Shown here: piece after piece, positions 44,301-59,300 of the stretch
Layout: the number at the start of each line of letters is the position of its first letter
Position numbering within the stretch: position 1 is the first letter of the stretch
Assembly (NCBI GenBank): GCA_963978905.1
Contig: OZ022256.1
Span: forward strand, 19,717,743-19,781,742
Source of the DNA: Trichostrongylus colubriformis
Lineage: Eukaryota; Nematoda; Chromadorea; Rhabditida; Trichostrongylidae
Direction: 5' to 3'
Length of the DNA: 64,000 nt
Made by a program: the position numbers and the translations under genes
Notes under the pieces: generated by a model
Database searches by the model: none
Seen by the model: the letters and a program-made list of their open reading frames with translations, nothing else
What the model was told of the DNA's origin: nothing

Positions 44301-47300
44301 TACGCCACCGTAAATCACTCTCTCGGTCCAAGCAAGCTCTCTTTTTTGAAAGTTGGTTGAATTTGGAAATATTGGCGTGGTGAAACATGATTACCCATGC
44401 CTGCTAATCTGCTTGTTTGTACAAATATTTCCTTTTTCGGTCAACTAACCTTTTCCGCTATGTTGAGGAATTCTGAAGAGTACTGAGCAAAAAATGTTTG
44501 CTTTTATCAGCATCAATATGTAGTATTAGCAATGTGATGGGCAAATCCAAGGCCCACTTCGGTAGAGCTGACAATGAGAGACAATGAGAGCTGACAGTGT
44601 GAGATTAAAGTGAGTGTATCGTTAGGACGGAGTTCCACTAGACGGTGAGAGGCATGCCACGCTACACGTGCGAGCTAGGGATATTGTAGATAGGTGGGTC
44701 CTGAGGCGAAAACCGTGTCCCACTTTTAAAATAAGTAAGGATCAGAGCAGGGATATCTCTTTGATTCTCAATTATAGACGGCAAACCTCACGACGCGGTA
44801 CCAAACACTGTCATAAGGCTATGCAACCGAACAATCCACATCCGTAGACCTGCCTTCTCTTTCGACGTTGGTTGCCGTGAAGTGCCATTAGGTGTTGTGC
44901 CACATTTTTGGGGAGGACGTTACATGTGAAGTGGCTGAACCGCAGTGGTGCGTCAGCTAGTCTCATGAGCAAATGAAGCCCATGAAAGCAAAAGGAAACA
45001 TCAGTTGGATCTTAACCTGTGGATAACGAGAATAGAGAGAAGCAATTGACTCAGAGTTCCACCCAACAACGAAAATCAGCGATCGTCGCTCGCTTGCCTA
45101 TGGATGGCAAAGCAAATCGCCACGGAAATGGGCGCTATTTCATACCAAGACCACTGAAATGTGGAGACTTGTGTATGTCAAAGGGTTTCGAAATCACTAT
45201 TTATCTATTACAGACTAATCCAGGTCATATTAGTGTCTGCACGAATGGTGTATATCCTCGCCATTGCCAACACGATGGTATTCGTACCCTTTTCTATCCA
45301 TTCGCATCCTTAGTACACCGGAGGTAGATCGGCTGCTAAATGTGGCCGACCCACTGAAGTTAGCTGAATCGCTTGTTTCAGTTTTGAAAAATCAACGTGG
45401 CCACTTTCGCAAAACAGGCTGCTATCAGGTTGTCACAGGGACGATGAGTGATGGGCAAATTACTTGGCCGTGTGTAGAATTGTGGATATTAGGACTATTC
45501 CAACACGTGTTCCAGCAAAATCCCAAGCATAAGGAAAGATACAAATAGGAGATGAAAGGAAGTGGAGGTGGAAAGGTATTCACTCTGTAAATGAAATGGT
45601 TAGTTTTCAAGAATGATCCCTGCGAAGATCGCGTCGAAGAATGCGTTCTGTGGTTTTCATCATGGCCTCATTTGGTTGTGCTGAGGTCGCATGGCTTTCT
45701 ATATAGCCGAGCTGCAGTGGAGGGCGGGGCAGCACAGGTGACTGGTACTAGCTGCCCGTGCCAACTGCACCTTTCAGCAGGCGGCTAGTGATGAAGAAGG
45801 TACAAAGGCAGGATTCTTTGTAGAAGTGGTCCTAATTATTGTGTTTTTCTCCTTTTTTATGCTCTACTAAACTTATGCCGTTGCACTATTTCGCACTCCT
45901 AAACATCAGTCGGTGCCATCGCAATGAGAGGGAGGGGGGGGGGGGGGGGCGGGCATCGCATTATGAACATGTATTTAACTCAAGCCTGGGAGGAGAAAGG
46001 AACCCCCTTAACTCCACACTAAGGTTTAGGCAAAAATATACGCCAGTGCGTGCAGATTGACCCCTCAAAAATCCGCAAGATGGTTAGTCAAGTAACTTTT
46101 TATAAGACGCCTAACTTTCGTATGCTATACTACAATCAGCAAAATTACCCTCACTGGTGTCTCCTCGTGAATGGCACTGTCATGCTTGAGCAAGTTGCAA
46201 TGGGTATCATTTTGAAGGTACGAGGCAGAAGTGACAGCTTTTCTTATTACCTGTCACAATCTCCGGCTTTTTCTACGAACTGCAGTTGCATTTATTAACG
46301 AGACGTGACAATGATATTCAAGCAGCAGAAATCACCAATTATCTGCTCCTTGTCCTAGTTATCGTCAGGAGCTTTCAGAAATGAATCGCTAAATGAGCGC
46401 TTGAAGCGAGGTCGTCGAATTTGCCATGAGCGCTTATTCACTCTAAAAGGATGAGCATGGGTGGTGATAACAGCTGCAAGCAGACTCTAATCAAAATTGT
46501 CTTATAAAAACCTGATAAAACAAAGTTACTGCACATTCCTCAGAGTGATTTTCCTTTGAGTATGCCTCTCTATCATCGCTTTTTGAACTCATATCTTATA
46601 CCTTATGGATTCGTTCAAGCGTTCTGAGCTCTCCAACTTTTAGGACTTGGAAGGAGAATAGCTATTAAAGATGTGCAAATGAGGTCAAGGAGGGGTTAAG
46701 GAATCCTCGAGGGGGGTCGTCTATGTTGAACAAAAAGGGAATCGTGATTGGGGAGAAAACTGCACGAGGAATCTTCAACGACCTAAGTGTTAGTATAATG
46801 ATTTGTCTAAAGGTGGTTAGGTGGTCTTTAAAGGCAGTGATAGGGGTAATTCGGGCCGAATATGGAAGATCATCAAATATGAAGGTGGACGTGCATGGTA
46901 GTGCGAAAGGGAAGGGAAAATGGAATGAAATGGTCAAAAACCCTAGAAATAATACCCTGCCACCGTTCACTCTCAAAAGAGGCGGGTCGGCCCGAAAAAA
47001 GGAGCGGGCTGGCATAAAACAAGTGGAAGCTGCTGAAGAATCTTGTTCACCACATACAGTCTTCTTCAGTCCCTAGCGGAGTTCTCGTTACCCCCATCAC
47101 CCCTATCACTGTTTTTAAAAGAAGGCGATCAATGGATGATTACACATCGTGTTAGGTAACAGTGCTTCAATTATCAATTATACATGGAACATCAGTCCTT
47201 CATGCTCCTTGACGGGGCTGGAGTCGTATGTTAGGGGTAGCAGACTTGAATGGAGTCATGTTCTCCAAAAACTATCATAGCCCAGCTCTATCTCTTGGTC

Positions 47301-50300
47301 CTGCTTCAGCGCAAACTGTCTGAGGGGTGTCCCTGATTAGAAGGCTGGACTAGTGATCTGTCGGTCCGCTCAAAATTCGATCAAAGCTGGATCTTCACTT
47401 ACTAAGACGAACAGTACGGTAGTCGCTACAGTCGCAGCCGCCTTTTCAAATCCACAACGTCGAGATCGTGCTACCATGCACATTCCGTGGCAGATGGCAT
47501 ATTCGTGCCTCTACCTGCTTATTCAACGTCGATCAATTGTAGCTGATCGAGAGAATTTCTCATTATGCATGTGTGTGAATGGGGTTTCTTGTATATCATG
47601 CCCACGCACGCTCGCATTTCCATAGATACCGCACCGGAAAAATTGCCGCTTGCCAATTACGGCGGCTTGAAAACGGTCACTCGAGCGATAATGACGCAGT
47701 TTTACGTTTCATCAACGTCATGAATATCTTATCAGTGCATGCAGTACGGGTGACCCTTTCTGAGCGATCTTTCGCTTTTTAGAAAGGAGACTAGTATGGA
47801 GAAAGTATCGGTGCATCAATAATTACAGAATTAACCTTCCAATTAGCGAAATGCTTCACATCGATTCACTATACTCATTAACTTATCCATTAACTCCTTC
47901 TACACGGGACTATTTACGAGAGTAGTATTCGCAAAGAAATTTTGGGCCTTTCATTCAATCTTCAGTTTGAGCCAGGTGCTCACCCTTCTTTAAGATTTTG
48001 AATATCACTAACCTTTGTACTAGTAGTGATAGTAATAGTTAACCCATAACGGACGGTGTTTTGTAATATTTCCGAATAACCAATTATACACGTATACACT
48101 ACAAGTATTGAAGAATAACATATATTTCCAGGACCGGTGCAGCGCAAATTTTCAACAAACATTATGCGAGTAACTTTAAATGCAATCCTTTCTAGTTGTA
48201 CAAACAAATGACAACAACTGTCTTTAATTACACTCAACAATCCATTGGAATCCCTAGGCTCCGTTTCCCATTTGGAAACCCTCGCGCTCATCTTTCTACT
48301 CGAAATGCATAACTTTTTTGCAGTAATAGGTAGAGAGAAGTACCGCGTATAACAGCATGTGGTGATACCACTACACAGTGATGACCTTTTTATCAGTAGC
48401 AACTGCACAAAAAGGTCACAAAAATGACTCAATTGATAAAAATTGATGAAAGATTTGATTAAAAAACGGCGCAAAAACGCCGCCGTCCGTTATGGGTTGC
48501 GTGACCATGTGGCGCACCGTCCGTTATGGGTTAAGCATTTTGTGACGGGTACGGTCTGAAACATGTACGTTAAATAAATCAAAAGTATTTATTATTTCAA
48601 AACTCATAAATTAAATTATGTACGCGACTGAGTAGCACTTTACTGATTCACGTTAATGCTCAGTTTAACTCATTGATTATCTCATTTTAACAAATTAGTA
48701 GCCTGGAGCATACTCACCTCCCTTTCCTTACTGATGAGCATATAGCGAGGTCTGTGGGTTCAACCTCCTTCTAACAAAGGGCACGTGGGGAACGGAGGTT
48801 AAACTATTTCTCTGTTCCTTCCCTTGAATTTTTGAAACAATTTACATTACTGGTATTATGGTGCTATCGTAGTGAGGGGAGCATCTTATGAAAAGTTGCA
48901 CATCTGAGCATCTTGGGAGAGCTTCGACGAGTCAATCTGCACACTCGGTCGTATTTTTTCGACTAAGGCTTAGAGGAGTAAAAAAGGATCCCTTTCCTTT
49001 CCAGACTCAAGTAAAGGTACTACTCTCAGTGGGGCCCTCCCCATTGCGCTAGCACCAATGATATTACTACTTCTTTGTAAATTTCTATTTGTTGCCTCTC
49101 ACAGAAGCTTGACACAACTGCTTTTTTGACGGGAAACAGGACATTTTGATCATAACAACTCGAACTCCTGAAACACGAAGCACTACACGAGTGAAACCCC
49201 ATGAGATTTACCTTTTGTTTACTCGTTGCTGTGGACAAAGCAATCACCATAAAGGCAGCTATGAACTCAGAAAAAGAGGACTTGTCGTCAGTTGGATTTA
49301 TATGTCGTCAGAAAAATCACAATCAAGTTTTCGAGTTGAATCGTTGTTTATGCATGAGTCTCGTGCCGCTTTCCTAAGGGATGCAGGAGTTGGTGTAGTG
49401 ACATGTTGCACCACCTTCACTCGCAATGTCTCCGGGACTATACATGGTCGGACCAACTGAGCCTTCCATTCCTTCATGGTCGTAAATGAAACGCTGATAC
49501 ATTGCCCCCATCCACACTGGTTGAATAGGATCAGGATCAACCAAAAAAGCGCAATCGTCTGACCACTCCCATCAAGCTGAAGCTGTGGTAGCATGGGTGA
49601 TTCGCAAGCATTCCGAGAAGTCAGGTCAATGTTGCGTACCTCGCAATTTACTATGGGAAGACGAGATAGATCTTCATCATTCATCATCAACCTTTATATC
49701 ATGAACTGTTTCAGTATATAACTCCCTTTTAAGAATGAAGGCAAAAGTTAGTTATTGAATTATATGCACCCAACCACATTATATATTTACCTTATCATCT
49801 TTATCTTTCTTCTCTTTCATTACTTTATCATTACTGGGATGAGTGGGAAATCAATTGTTACGCATGGGCAACCTGACCCTACACTACCCATGGAAACATT
49901 CGTCACAGACCTACGGTCGGCACGGAAATAACCCTTGGGTCACATTCCGATCTTCGAAAATAATGGCATGCAGCCACGAGGAGTCCAAAGGAATGATGAA
50001 GGGACGTCATCAAGAGAGACCTTACTGAAATCAAGCCTAGTCGGTGGACCCATTGGACTGTAGAATACGGCAACGCCTTGCAAGAACAACGACCGGCACG
50101 GTGCTAACGTTGAAGAAATTGTCCAAGGGACTTCCATGATTCTAATTCCTGCTAAAATCACTTTTCCTGGATACACTACATAAGGAGAAGTGCGAGAAGA
50201 ACCGAGAATCTCTCTACCTCAGAGCAGAAATCGGAAAACTTGAAGAAGAGCAACCCGCTTGAATTCCAGCTATATTTCCCGACACAACATTTGTACAGAT

Positions 50301-53300
50301 CTCAGTGGTCAGAGCGTTGATCAAATTTTCGCTCCCAATGTTGATTTGTTTCTCACTCTGCGTCACTAACCGCATGAGTGTAGCTTGGGTGCTCCTGCTC
50401 CTCAGCTCGCTAGCGTCCGAATCCAGTCAGACGCCCGAGCCCTCGTCGGCCACTTTGGAAACTCTACCTTACAAGATTTGTACATGAAAGTTTGCATACG
50501 GCCCTTGGTAAGCAAAAATAGCATAAATTTGTCGGTAATAGGTGAACTCGGATTTCCGTGGACGATTCTTTGAGGAGAAGATGAGATCTAACTTCTCAGC
50601 ATATTCCCCTGTGCTCTGGTAAAAATACACTCAAATTTGATAACTACTTTGTATGGACTTTTGTGGAATGGACTACTGGTGGGAAATTTGTGATTCAACC
50701 CATTGTAATGGAGCGCTGTCCCGCGATAGAGTTGGAAAAGGCTTTGTGAATGAGTGCAATAATTCATCTTAAAGACAGTGTTTGGGATAATGTGGGTGAC
50801 AGGGAATCCCAAGAGGGAGGCATTGACTGAAAAATTACGGGGCTGAAAGGCCTATGTATGGCGAAATTCCCCGCAAAAGGCGCCCCCTTGAGCAGTGGCG
50901 GAGGCGGCCTCATCAGGGCAAGCCGCCTTGGTTAGGGCAGCCCGTCTCCTGGCGACGTGATCAGTGGTTGGTCACGGTGAGGCTGGTCAAGGAGAACGGC
51001 AGGATTGAAAGTATCGCAGCGCGCTTTCTCACTTTTAGCTTGAAGCTCACCACATGAAAATAGATGCTGTCGCATTTCCGAACATCCCTTCATGTTAACG
51101 TCTTGGTAATGTCAATGGAAAACCTATGCGAACTACCCGCCTCTTGACGGGAAGGTCGTCCGCGCCTAGAACCAACGGTGGGAAGGGGTCCTATTTCTCG
51201 GGTTTTTGACCATTTCCATCCGTTTTTTCTAAACTGCCCTCTTACTTGGCATCTCGGCTTTCATATTCACTCAATCTTTTACTTTTCGTCCGAATTTCCC
51301 CTAAAGCTGCATCTAAAGACAGTGTTAGGGGTAATGTGGGTGATGAGGAATCCCCAAAAGGAGTCATTCACCCGAAAACTATGGGTTTGGGAAGCCTATT
51401 TGTGGCGAAATCCCCCGCGAAGGGCGCACCCCGAGCTGTGACACAGGCGACCTTTTCAACTCGAGCCGCTTACTGTGCTCGGTCCGCCTCCTAGCGACTG
51501 ATTGGCTGGGGTGGGAATGGAAGGTATCGCGGCCCGCTTTCTCAGTTTTAGCTTGAAGCTCACTAAGAAGGATGCTTTCTCATTTCCGAACATCCCTTCG
51601 TGTTTAAGACATGGCAACACGTCAATAGAAAACTCGTCCGTACTACCCGCCTCTCCATGGGAAGGCTCTTTGTGAGAAATGAACGGTGGAAAGGGTCCTA
51701 TTTCTAAGGTCTTTGACCACTTATATCCGTTTTTCTTCAGTGTCTTATTACTAGGCATCTAGTCTTTCAAATCCACTACTCCTTTTACTTTTCTGCCAAA
51801 TTTTCCCAAACACTGCCTTTAATCTTGATGGATGCTTGGTCCGTCCATCACAATCCTAGCACCATTCTACTCCTTTGCTTCCTCTTCGATTACGGTCATC
51901 AAATGTTCGGCTGTGTCTTCACAGAATTCCGCAAGGAATAGTGTAGACTGGCTCTGATTACGTACGCATGGACAACGCATATTCCGGTAGATAGCGCGTG
52001 ATTTGCAGCGCGACGCGTGTAATTCAGGGTTGCCTTGGGCCTCGTTCATACATAAAGTCGGCAGGAGGTGGCTGCATCCATAGGCAACGAGGCAGGCTGG
52101 CACAAGCGGAGACGCAGAAACAGGCAGCCGCGCCCTGTCTCGGGGAGATCAGAGTATGAAAGCGGCCTGATATAGCTGAGTCCTAATTACTGCGCCCTCC
52201 ATTTGAAATGAGAAACAGGACGTAAACCACTTTAGGACCCATGTACGCGCGGCATCCCTAGCATTCTGCAGCTCGCTGCTTTGCGAAATCCTGTGCAAAT
52301 GGTACACATTCGTGACCCATTGCGGTGCCGTGCGATTCGTCACTCCGTCGACATTTTACTAGTAAATAAAATTTTTCCAATCGTTAATAACGCAGTATGA
52401 TCCTTGCCATCAAATATTTCACATGACATAATTCTCATTCAATTAAGATATGTGTGGACATGGATCCAGGATCGGCTCAGGTCACGTTAACATCCGATGG
52501 ACCACCAAAAGTGTTCACATTCGATGGCGCCTATTACATGGACTCAACTGGAGAACAGATTTACAATGATATTGTTTATCCGCTTGTAGAAGTATGTGTT
52601 GTCAGAAATTTCAGATACTGAAATGAAATAGATTTGATGATTCATCTTGTTCAGAATGTGATCGAGGGGTACAATGGCACTGTATTCGCCTATGGCCAGA
52701 CTGGATCAGGGAAAACCTTCTCGATGCAAGGTTAGCGAATCTCACCAAACTTGGAGGAAAAGTGAAAACGTTCGCTTCAGAATCTTATAGATTTATGAGT
52801 TTATTGCTGTGCAACACCGCAATCACTCCAAGATTATGAAAGTTAACCTGCAGTACTTCTAAGCTTTGTTAGCAGACACAGCCACTAAACCATCTTCAGG
52901 AACTAATTGCACTAGCAGTTCGTTTTCAGGTGTTGACAAGGTTCCCCCTCAACGAGGAATCATTCCACGTGCATTCGAGCACATCTTTCTTGCTACAGCT
53001 ACCACTGAAAACATGAAGTTTCTCATTCACTGCAGTTATCTGGAGGTACACCTTTGTTACGGTTTTTAATTCAAATTTCAGTACTGACTGTAATTTTGAA
53101 TCGTTATTTCCGTGTTATTTCAAATATGCTCGAAAGACGGACGCAGGCGGTGTAGTGACAGGTGTCGAGCACTTCCACTATCATGGTGGGGGGATCGAAC
53201 ACACGTCAGTGCCGGCCTAGGCCAACTATGCCCTCCAAACTGGTTTGCACTCTGCTGGCTCCCGCAATATTGTATAGGCCAAATCGCATTCACATACCAC

Positions 53301-56300
53301 CACGATTCTAAATGCAACTGAGTGGAGTGAGTGAGTGGCGCATCCCAGGAGCTGTTCGACGAGAGAAACTTAGTCCTTATCATTTATCCGTTGTGCACGA
53401 CGGACATTCGAATATGTAGACACCCAACTCTCTCCTTTTACCTCCACCCACTCCAAGGTCCACTCACTGCCAGCTATGCGCGGCTCATTCACGTTAACTT
53501 GACCGTGATCGAAATCTTGATTCTTACAAAGTGACGTTAAACAGTTACTTACTTAGGTTACTTAGACGACCCGTCCTTCAGCACGGCGATTAGCCTTGCG
53601 CGGGTCCCAACTTCTCTTCCACATTGAACGGTCCTTCGCAATCGTCGTCCAGTGCACGACAGTCTTAAACGAAACGGGATCTCGGACGTTGTTTCGGAAA
53701 GCAAGCGAATCGGACCATCTCGTGAGCGGACGACCAGGTGGACGTTTGTGGTGACGAGGGTACCGCAACATAGTTGTTGTGCTCCATCGGCCGTCGTCTC
53801 GCCTCATCAGATGTCCGGCAAACCTGTGTTTCGCCTCGTCGCAGTGTTGAACCACATCTCGTACTTTAGATCTTAGCCTCACGTCGGCGTTATGAAGGCC
53901 GAGTTCGCGCTGACGTGAAAGAGTAAGTCCGACTAGCCGACGCTCTAGAGAAGCCTGGAGCGTTCTGAGTTCGTCTTCGTTGGATTTCGTAAGCGCCCAC
54001 GTTTCGCATCCGTAGCACATGGCTGGTAGGACTACCGAGTCAAATAGCTCAGCCTTGAGCCTCGTGTCCTTCGTGACTTCAACGACGGTTTTGATAGAGT
54101 TGAACGCTGACCAGGCCGCTTTCCGACGCCTTGCTAGCTCCGGTTCCAGATCGTTCTTCATGTTTAGTAGGCGCCCTAGGTAGACGTATTCGCTGACGTC
54201 CTCGACCAGATCTCCGTTCAGAATCACAGGAGTCTGCCTTGCGTAGACGTTCCTCATGACCTTCGTCTTGGACTTGTTGATCACAAGGCCTGCCTTCGAG
54301 CCTTCAGCATCCAATCTGTAGAGCATCGCGTTGGCCTCCTCAGGTGAGCTGATAATCAGCACGACGTCGTCCGCAAATCGCAGGGTTCAGGCGCTTTCCG
54401 TCGATGTTAACTCCTTATTGGCACCAGTCGCAGCGACGAATCGTGGATTCGAGGCAAGCAGAGAAAAGGTTTGGAGATATGGGGTCTCCCTGCCGAACTC
54501 CTTTCTCCACAGCTACCTCGACGTCTTTATGGAAAGGCCGTAACACCGTCATGCAATCTGTGTAGCACTTGCTCAGCACATTCACGTAGCGCCTCTCCAC
54601 GCCTTGCTCTTCCAGCGCTTCCCACACTTTTAAGGGTTCCACCGAATCGAACGCCTTCTTGTAGTCTATAAAAGTAAGCACCAGCGGCATGTGATGTTCC
54701 CGGGCTACTTCGATCAACCGACAGCAAGTGGCGATATGGTCCAGTGTGCTGTACGTGCGACGGAATCCTGCTTGTTCTACCGGTTGCGCTTCATCAAGTG
54801 TTCTTCTTATGCGTGCAAGGACGCAACGTGTGGAAACTTTGTACAGCACCGGCAGAAGGGCTATGGGACGGTAGTTGGATAGATCTTCCTTGTCCCGTTT
54901 TTTGAATAGCAAGATCGTCACTGATTTCTTCCAGGCGTTTGGCACTTGACATTCTCTTACATATCGAGTGAACCTTTCAGCGAGGGCGCGATACAGAGGT
55001 TCTCCGTATGAACGAAGCACCTCCATGGTGATGCCGTTGCTTCCGGGAGACTTTCCTTGGGGCATTTGCTCGACAACATAGCGCACCTCCGACGGCAAGA
55101 AGGGCAACACATCTTCTCCAGCGCTCAGTACTACTGAGTCCGCATTTGACTTGTAAAGTTCAGAAAAGAAGTTTGCCATAATGCGCTCCATTTCTGGCCT
55201 GGACGAGCTGCGGGTCCCATCCGGTGCTTTCAAGACTGCGTTTTCCCTCAATTGCACCGAGCAGGCGGTTTCTAGCATAACGGGCATGATCTTCAGCAAC
55301 TCGTTTCCTGCAAAGACGACTGAGAGCGGTGTACTCCAGGTGGTCTTTCACTGGATCCATCTGCCTGCGTTTCTCAAGCAAGGTCCGCGTAGCTTCAGAA
55401 ATGCGGCGTGAGGCATGACTGGGAGCCAATTTGCGGCATTTGCGCACTATGCCTGAAATAGTGCTTACGACTGAATCGTAGTCCTGACTGAGGTCAGCAA
55501 GCATCTCGAATTGCTCCTTCGTCATCATCCTGCTGACTGCCTCCGCATCTACTTCACTTCGACGTGGTTGCCTTGACAAGACTCGACGTATGCGTGTCTG
55601 CCCACGCTCGAAATGCAAGCGAGCTCGCAAAAGCCGATGGTCGCTTCCTGTGTTGAAAGAAAGGACCACAGAGACATCCGTTATGGCCCGTCGGTTGCAC
55701 AGAATATGGTCGAGCTCGTGATGATGTTCCGCATTAGGAGACAGATAAGTCCATCTTTTAGCCGTGGGTTTGACAAACTGGCTGTTTCCATGAAAAAGAT
55801 GGTGGACTTCGCAGGAACTCGCCAGCCTTTCTCCTGCTTCGTTTCGCGTCTCAGCCGAGTGCGATCCGACGTAAACCTCTTCAGGTTTGCGGGCGCCTAT
55901 TCGTGCATTGAAATCACCGCTTACTACGACGTAGTGGCTTCTTTGAGTATGAACGAGGTCGGTTAGCTGGTCGTAAACGTCGTTATGCTCTTCCTCGTCC
56001 TTGTGTGCCGTAGGGGCATAGATAGAGCGAGCACTACCTCATATCGGGGATCTACCCACCCGTTCCCCACGAATGAATGGTCGTGAGAAACCTCGGATTT
56101 ATGTGAAAAACACGTTCTGTTGACGATCCAATATTACCTACTCTTCTTGCACCTGTGATCGTTCCAACATGCATTATGTACACGGCTGAAGTGGCTTGCT
56201 TACAAATGGTGTTGATAGCACGTGAATGTTCCAAGAATCGATTCCAGGTCATTGCTCATTCTAGCTACAATGTCATTTGCTTCTCAATTTCAGATTTACA

Positions 56301-59300
56301 ACGAAGAGGTACGTGACCTGCTCGGAGCCGATAAAAACCAAAAGCTGGAAATAAAGGTGCGGAAAACTTCCATAGTGGCAGTAGTTCTCGTGGAGTGGGT
56401 TATGTGATATTCACAGGAACATGCAGAACGGGGTGTCTACGTGGCCGGTTTGTCAATGCATGTATGTCATGATGTTAAATCATGTCACGAACTCATGGAC
56501 AAGGGATTCAATAACCGGCATGTTGGAGCGACATTGATGAACAAGGTATGTATTAATGCGCCCATGAGCATTTGTGTCGAGGCTTCATCTCACAGGTGTT
56601 AATGAAGGAAGAGCTTTGCGAAGCCTTCTGTTGCCAGGAGATCGATCAAGCTCTATACATGTTCTTTGCTTTCTATGATTTTAGGCGGGGGGGACTTTGG
56701 ATTTTCGATATAGAAACACGTGGGCATGGCTCACAAAATTACTTCTTCTGTATACAATAAACGATCAGAAACTTGAAGAAGGTCTAGGAAACGCCTTAAT
56801 TCTAATGCAGAAACGAACGACTGGGAGAACTGGAACCCGCTTGAATTTCCGCTGAGCACCCTTTGGACAGCTGTTGGTGGGAGAAGCTAGTACAGAAAAA
56901 TCCTTCCAGTTTATTACGAATACACCTGCTGATATTGTAGCTATTGCAAAGGGCTATTGGACGGGTTATTGAGACGATGGGGATATTGAGCAGAGGCAGA
57001 CTGAGGACGAATCCAACCCCGATTTTGTGGGCTCTTCTTATATACGGTGGTAGATTCTTTGAACACACCAAGACTGTCAACATGTAGCAGCCGTACTGAT
57101 TAATAGCGTAGCTATAAGCTCAGCTCAAATATTCGTTCATTTTGACTTGCTTCCTACCTTGCGTTCCTGACCACCAGACCGTCGCCTGTTTGCCCTAGGA
57201 GTCCTCGTAGCTCCGCCTCCTCGGAAGGCCCCACCTCGTTGGACGTCACTTTAAGGAGCTCTATCCTAGCGGGATTCTTCTTTTTTTCTGAACTTGGCAT
57301 GTTCTTGCTAATGAGTGCCGTGGTCATTGGATAACAGAAGAACGCAACTTTCTGTGGACGATTCCTTTGAGCAGGGGGTCATTGGTGGAAACAATGAAGA
57401 GGAAATTTCGCTGGGATCATTTTCTCAAATTCGGAAGGATATGACAGAAGAATCACAGAACACGAGCTGTGCTACGTTGTACTCCTATTAAGCTCTAATA
57501 ACTGGTGTGTCACAAACCCTATATTGAGGATTCCTCGCGTAGCCATTCGATTTTCACCGTATACGTGGAAGGAATGATGGAAAACGGTTCAATCAGGACC
57601 GGTAAACTGAACCTCGTCGATCTAGCTGGCAGTGAACGGCAATCCAAAACTGGTGAGTAACTAGCAATATGTGTTTTATATTCACAAACTTAAAGGAATC
57701 GTCCACGGAAAATGAGTTTTTGTGTTACCCATATATTTATGTTGTATTTGCCTAATGTTGGCCTCAAAAATTTCACGTGAAAAAATGTGAATCTGGCTGA
57801 GATACAGCACCACAAAGTGCGGTCCCAGTGGGCGGGGCCTCCGTGTAAAAGCCTCGTCCCGTCGTCCGCCGCCGTTGGGAACGGAGAGTGGGACTGTTTA
57901 CGTAACCCTCTGTTCCTACAATGCGTCTCCGACCACGGCGGACGACGGGACGAGGCTTTTACACGGAGGCCCCGCCCACTGGGACCGCACTTTGTGGTGC
58001 TGTATCTCAGCCAGATTCACATTTTTTCGCGTGAAATTTGGCATGAGGCCAACATTAGGCAAATACAACATAAACATATGGGTAACACAAAAACTCGTTT
58101 TCCGTGGACGATTCCTTTAAGCTAGACTCCGAATATAACTGTTCTTTTCGTACTTATGATAGGTTTTTCCACTGGTTTTTATACTCTTTTTTGTTAGTTT
58201 TTTTTTTTTTGTTTTTTTTTTGAAATTTTTGTTATTGCCGAGCAACCTTGCATAGATCTCTCTCACACACATTCCATAAGTAGACCTTTTTCAGGTGCAA
58301 CCGGCGATCGTTTCAAGGAGGCAACCAAAATAAATCTTTCGTTGTCTGCTCTTGGAAACGTTATATCGGCTCTTGTGGATGGAAAATCGAAGCACATACC
58401 CTACCGAGACTCGAAACTCACGAGGTTGCTGCAAGTGAGTGTCTAAGTTTGGCTCTTTTATTGCTTTTCCATTTTTCGAAACACGATAAAGTTATTTAAT
58501 AAAAGCTCAGCGTTCAATGGGAATTTTGTATCTCATCAAGTCACAAACTGACTCACAAAGAAGTGCAGACCGCCTAGCGTTTTTGAATAACACATTGTAG
58601 TTAGTTGAGGGAAGGTCTAGGTTAATCAACGACATGATCATCTAATGATGCCATTATCGAATGCTGACTAACCCCTCAATGACAAGTCTTCAGTAAAGTG
58701 AAAGTGAGCTCCTTTAGCACTTTATTTCCCTCTGCAGGAATATGAACGTCTCGATGAATGTTAGGTACGGGTCCATATTCTCTTCATATTCATTCACTAC
58801 AGCATAAGTTCTTCAAATTGTTTTCGTTCAGCTGACACATATGTTGCCAGAATACTAAAGAGCACCTTGTTAATGCAACACATGAAATATCACCTGATTT
58901 TTAGGATTCGCTTGGAGGTAATACGAAAACGATAATGATCGCATGCATCTCACCGTCTGACAACAATTATGATGAGACACTGTCAACCTTAAGGTCGTTT
59001 TCACAGTTCCTTATTTGTGAAATTCTTCGAAGGAGAATGATCTCTTTATCCTTTTATACGAAATTGACAGGACTGTGAACTTCAATAACACGCTTTGCGC
59101 TGGGAGCTGGATTAGGTAGAACTTCCGTCAAAGCTGAGGTTACAGCTCGTGCGTCCGCATGTGAAGTCGAGTGCACTCCCACTTGAGCGTGCTATTTTCT
59201 CTCCGCAACGCTTATTTGTTACCGTCACGGTCTGTGACCACACACGCGCAGTTCGTTGCGGAGGGAAAATTGCATGCTCAAGTGAAAGCGCGCACGTCGA

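Larger units (their letters stand above)
41383..52447 (+). other. osm-3: osm-3 intron 1 (11.1 kb)
   Basis: Donor GTAAGT and acceptor AATTAAG. It contains a TTAA-site MITE (48043-48530), R1 repeats (46.68-47.06 and 50.75-51.79 kb), a repeat shared with 10.2 kb (48.85-49.07 kb), a G-tract at about 45.94 kb, and no nested gene that I can support. Frames at 45019-45327 and 45264-45548 remain unexplained. Confidence 0.8.

Noticed and set aside
45264..45548. 94-codon plus frame with protein-like stretch ending in a basic tail
   Set aside because: No family recognised and no splice partners. It sits in osm-3 intron 1 among repeats.
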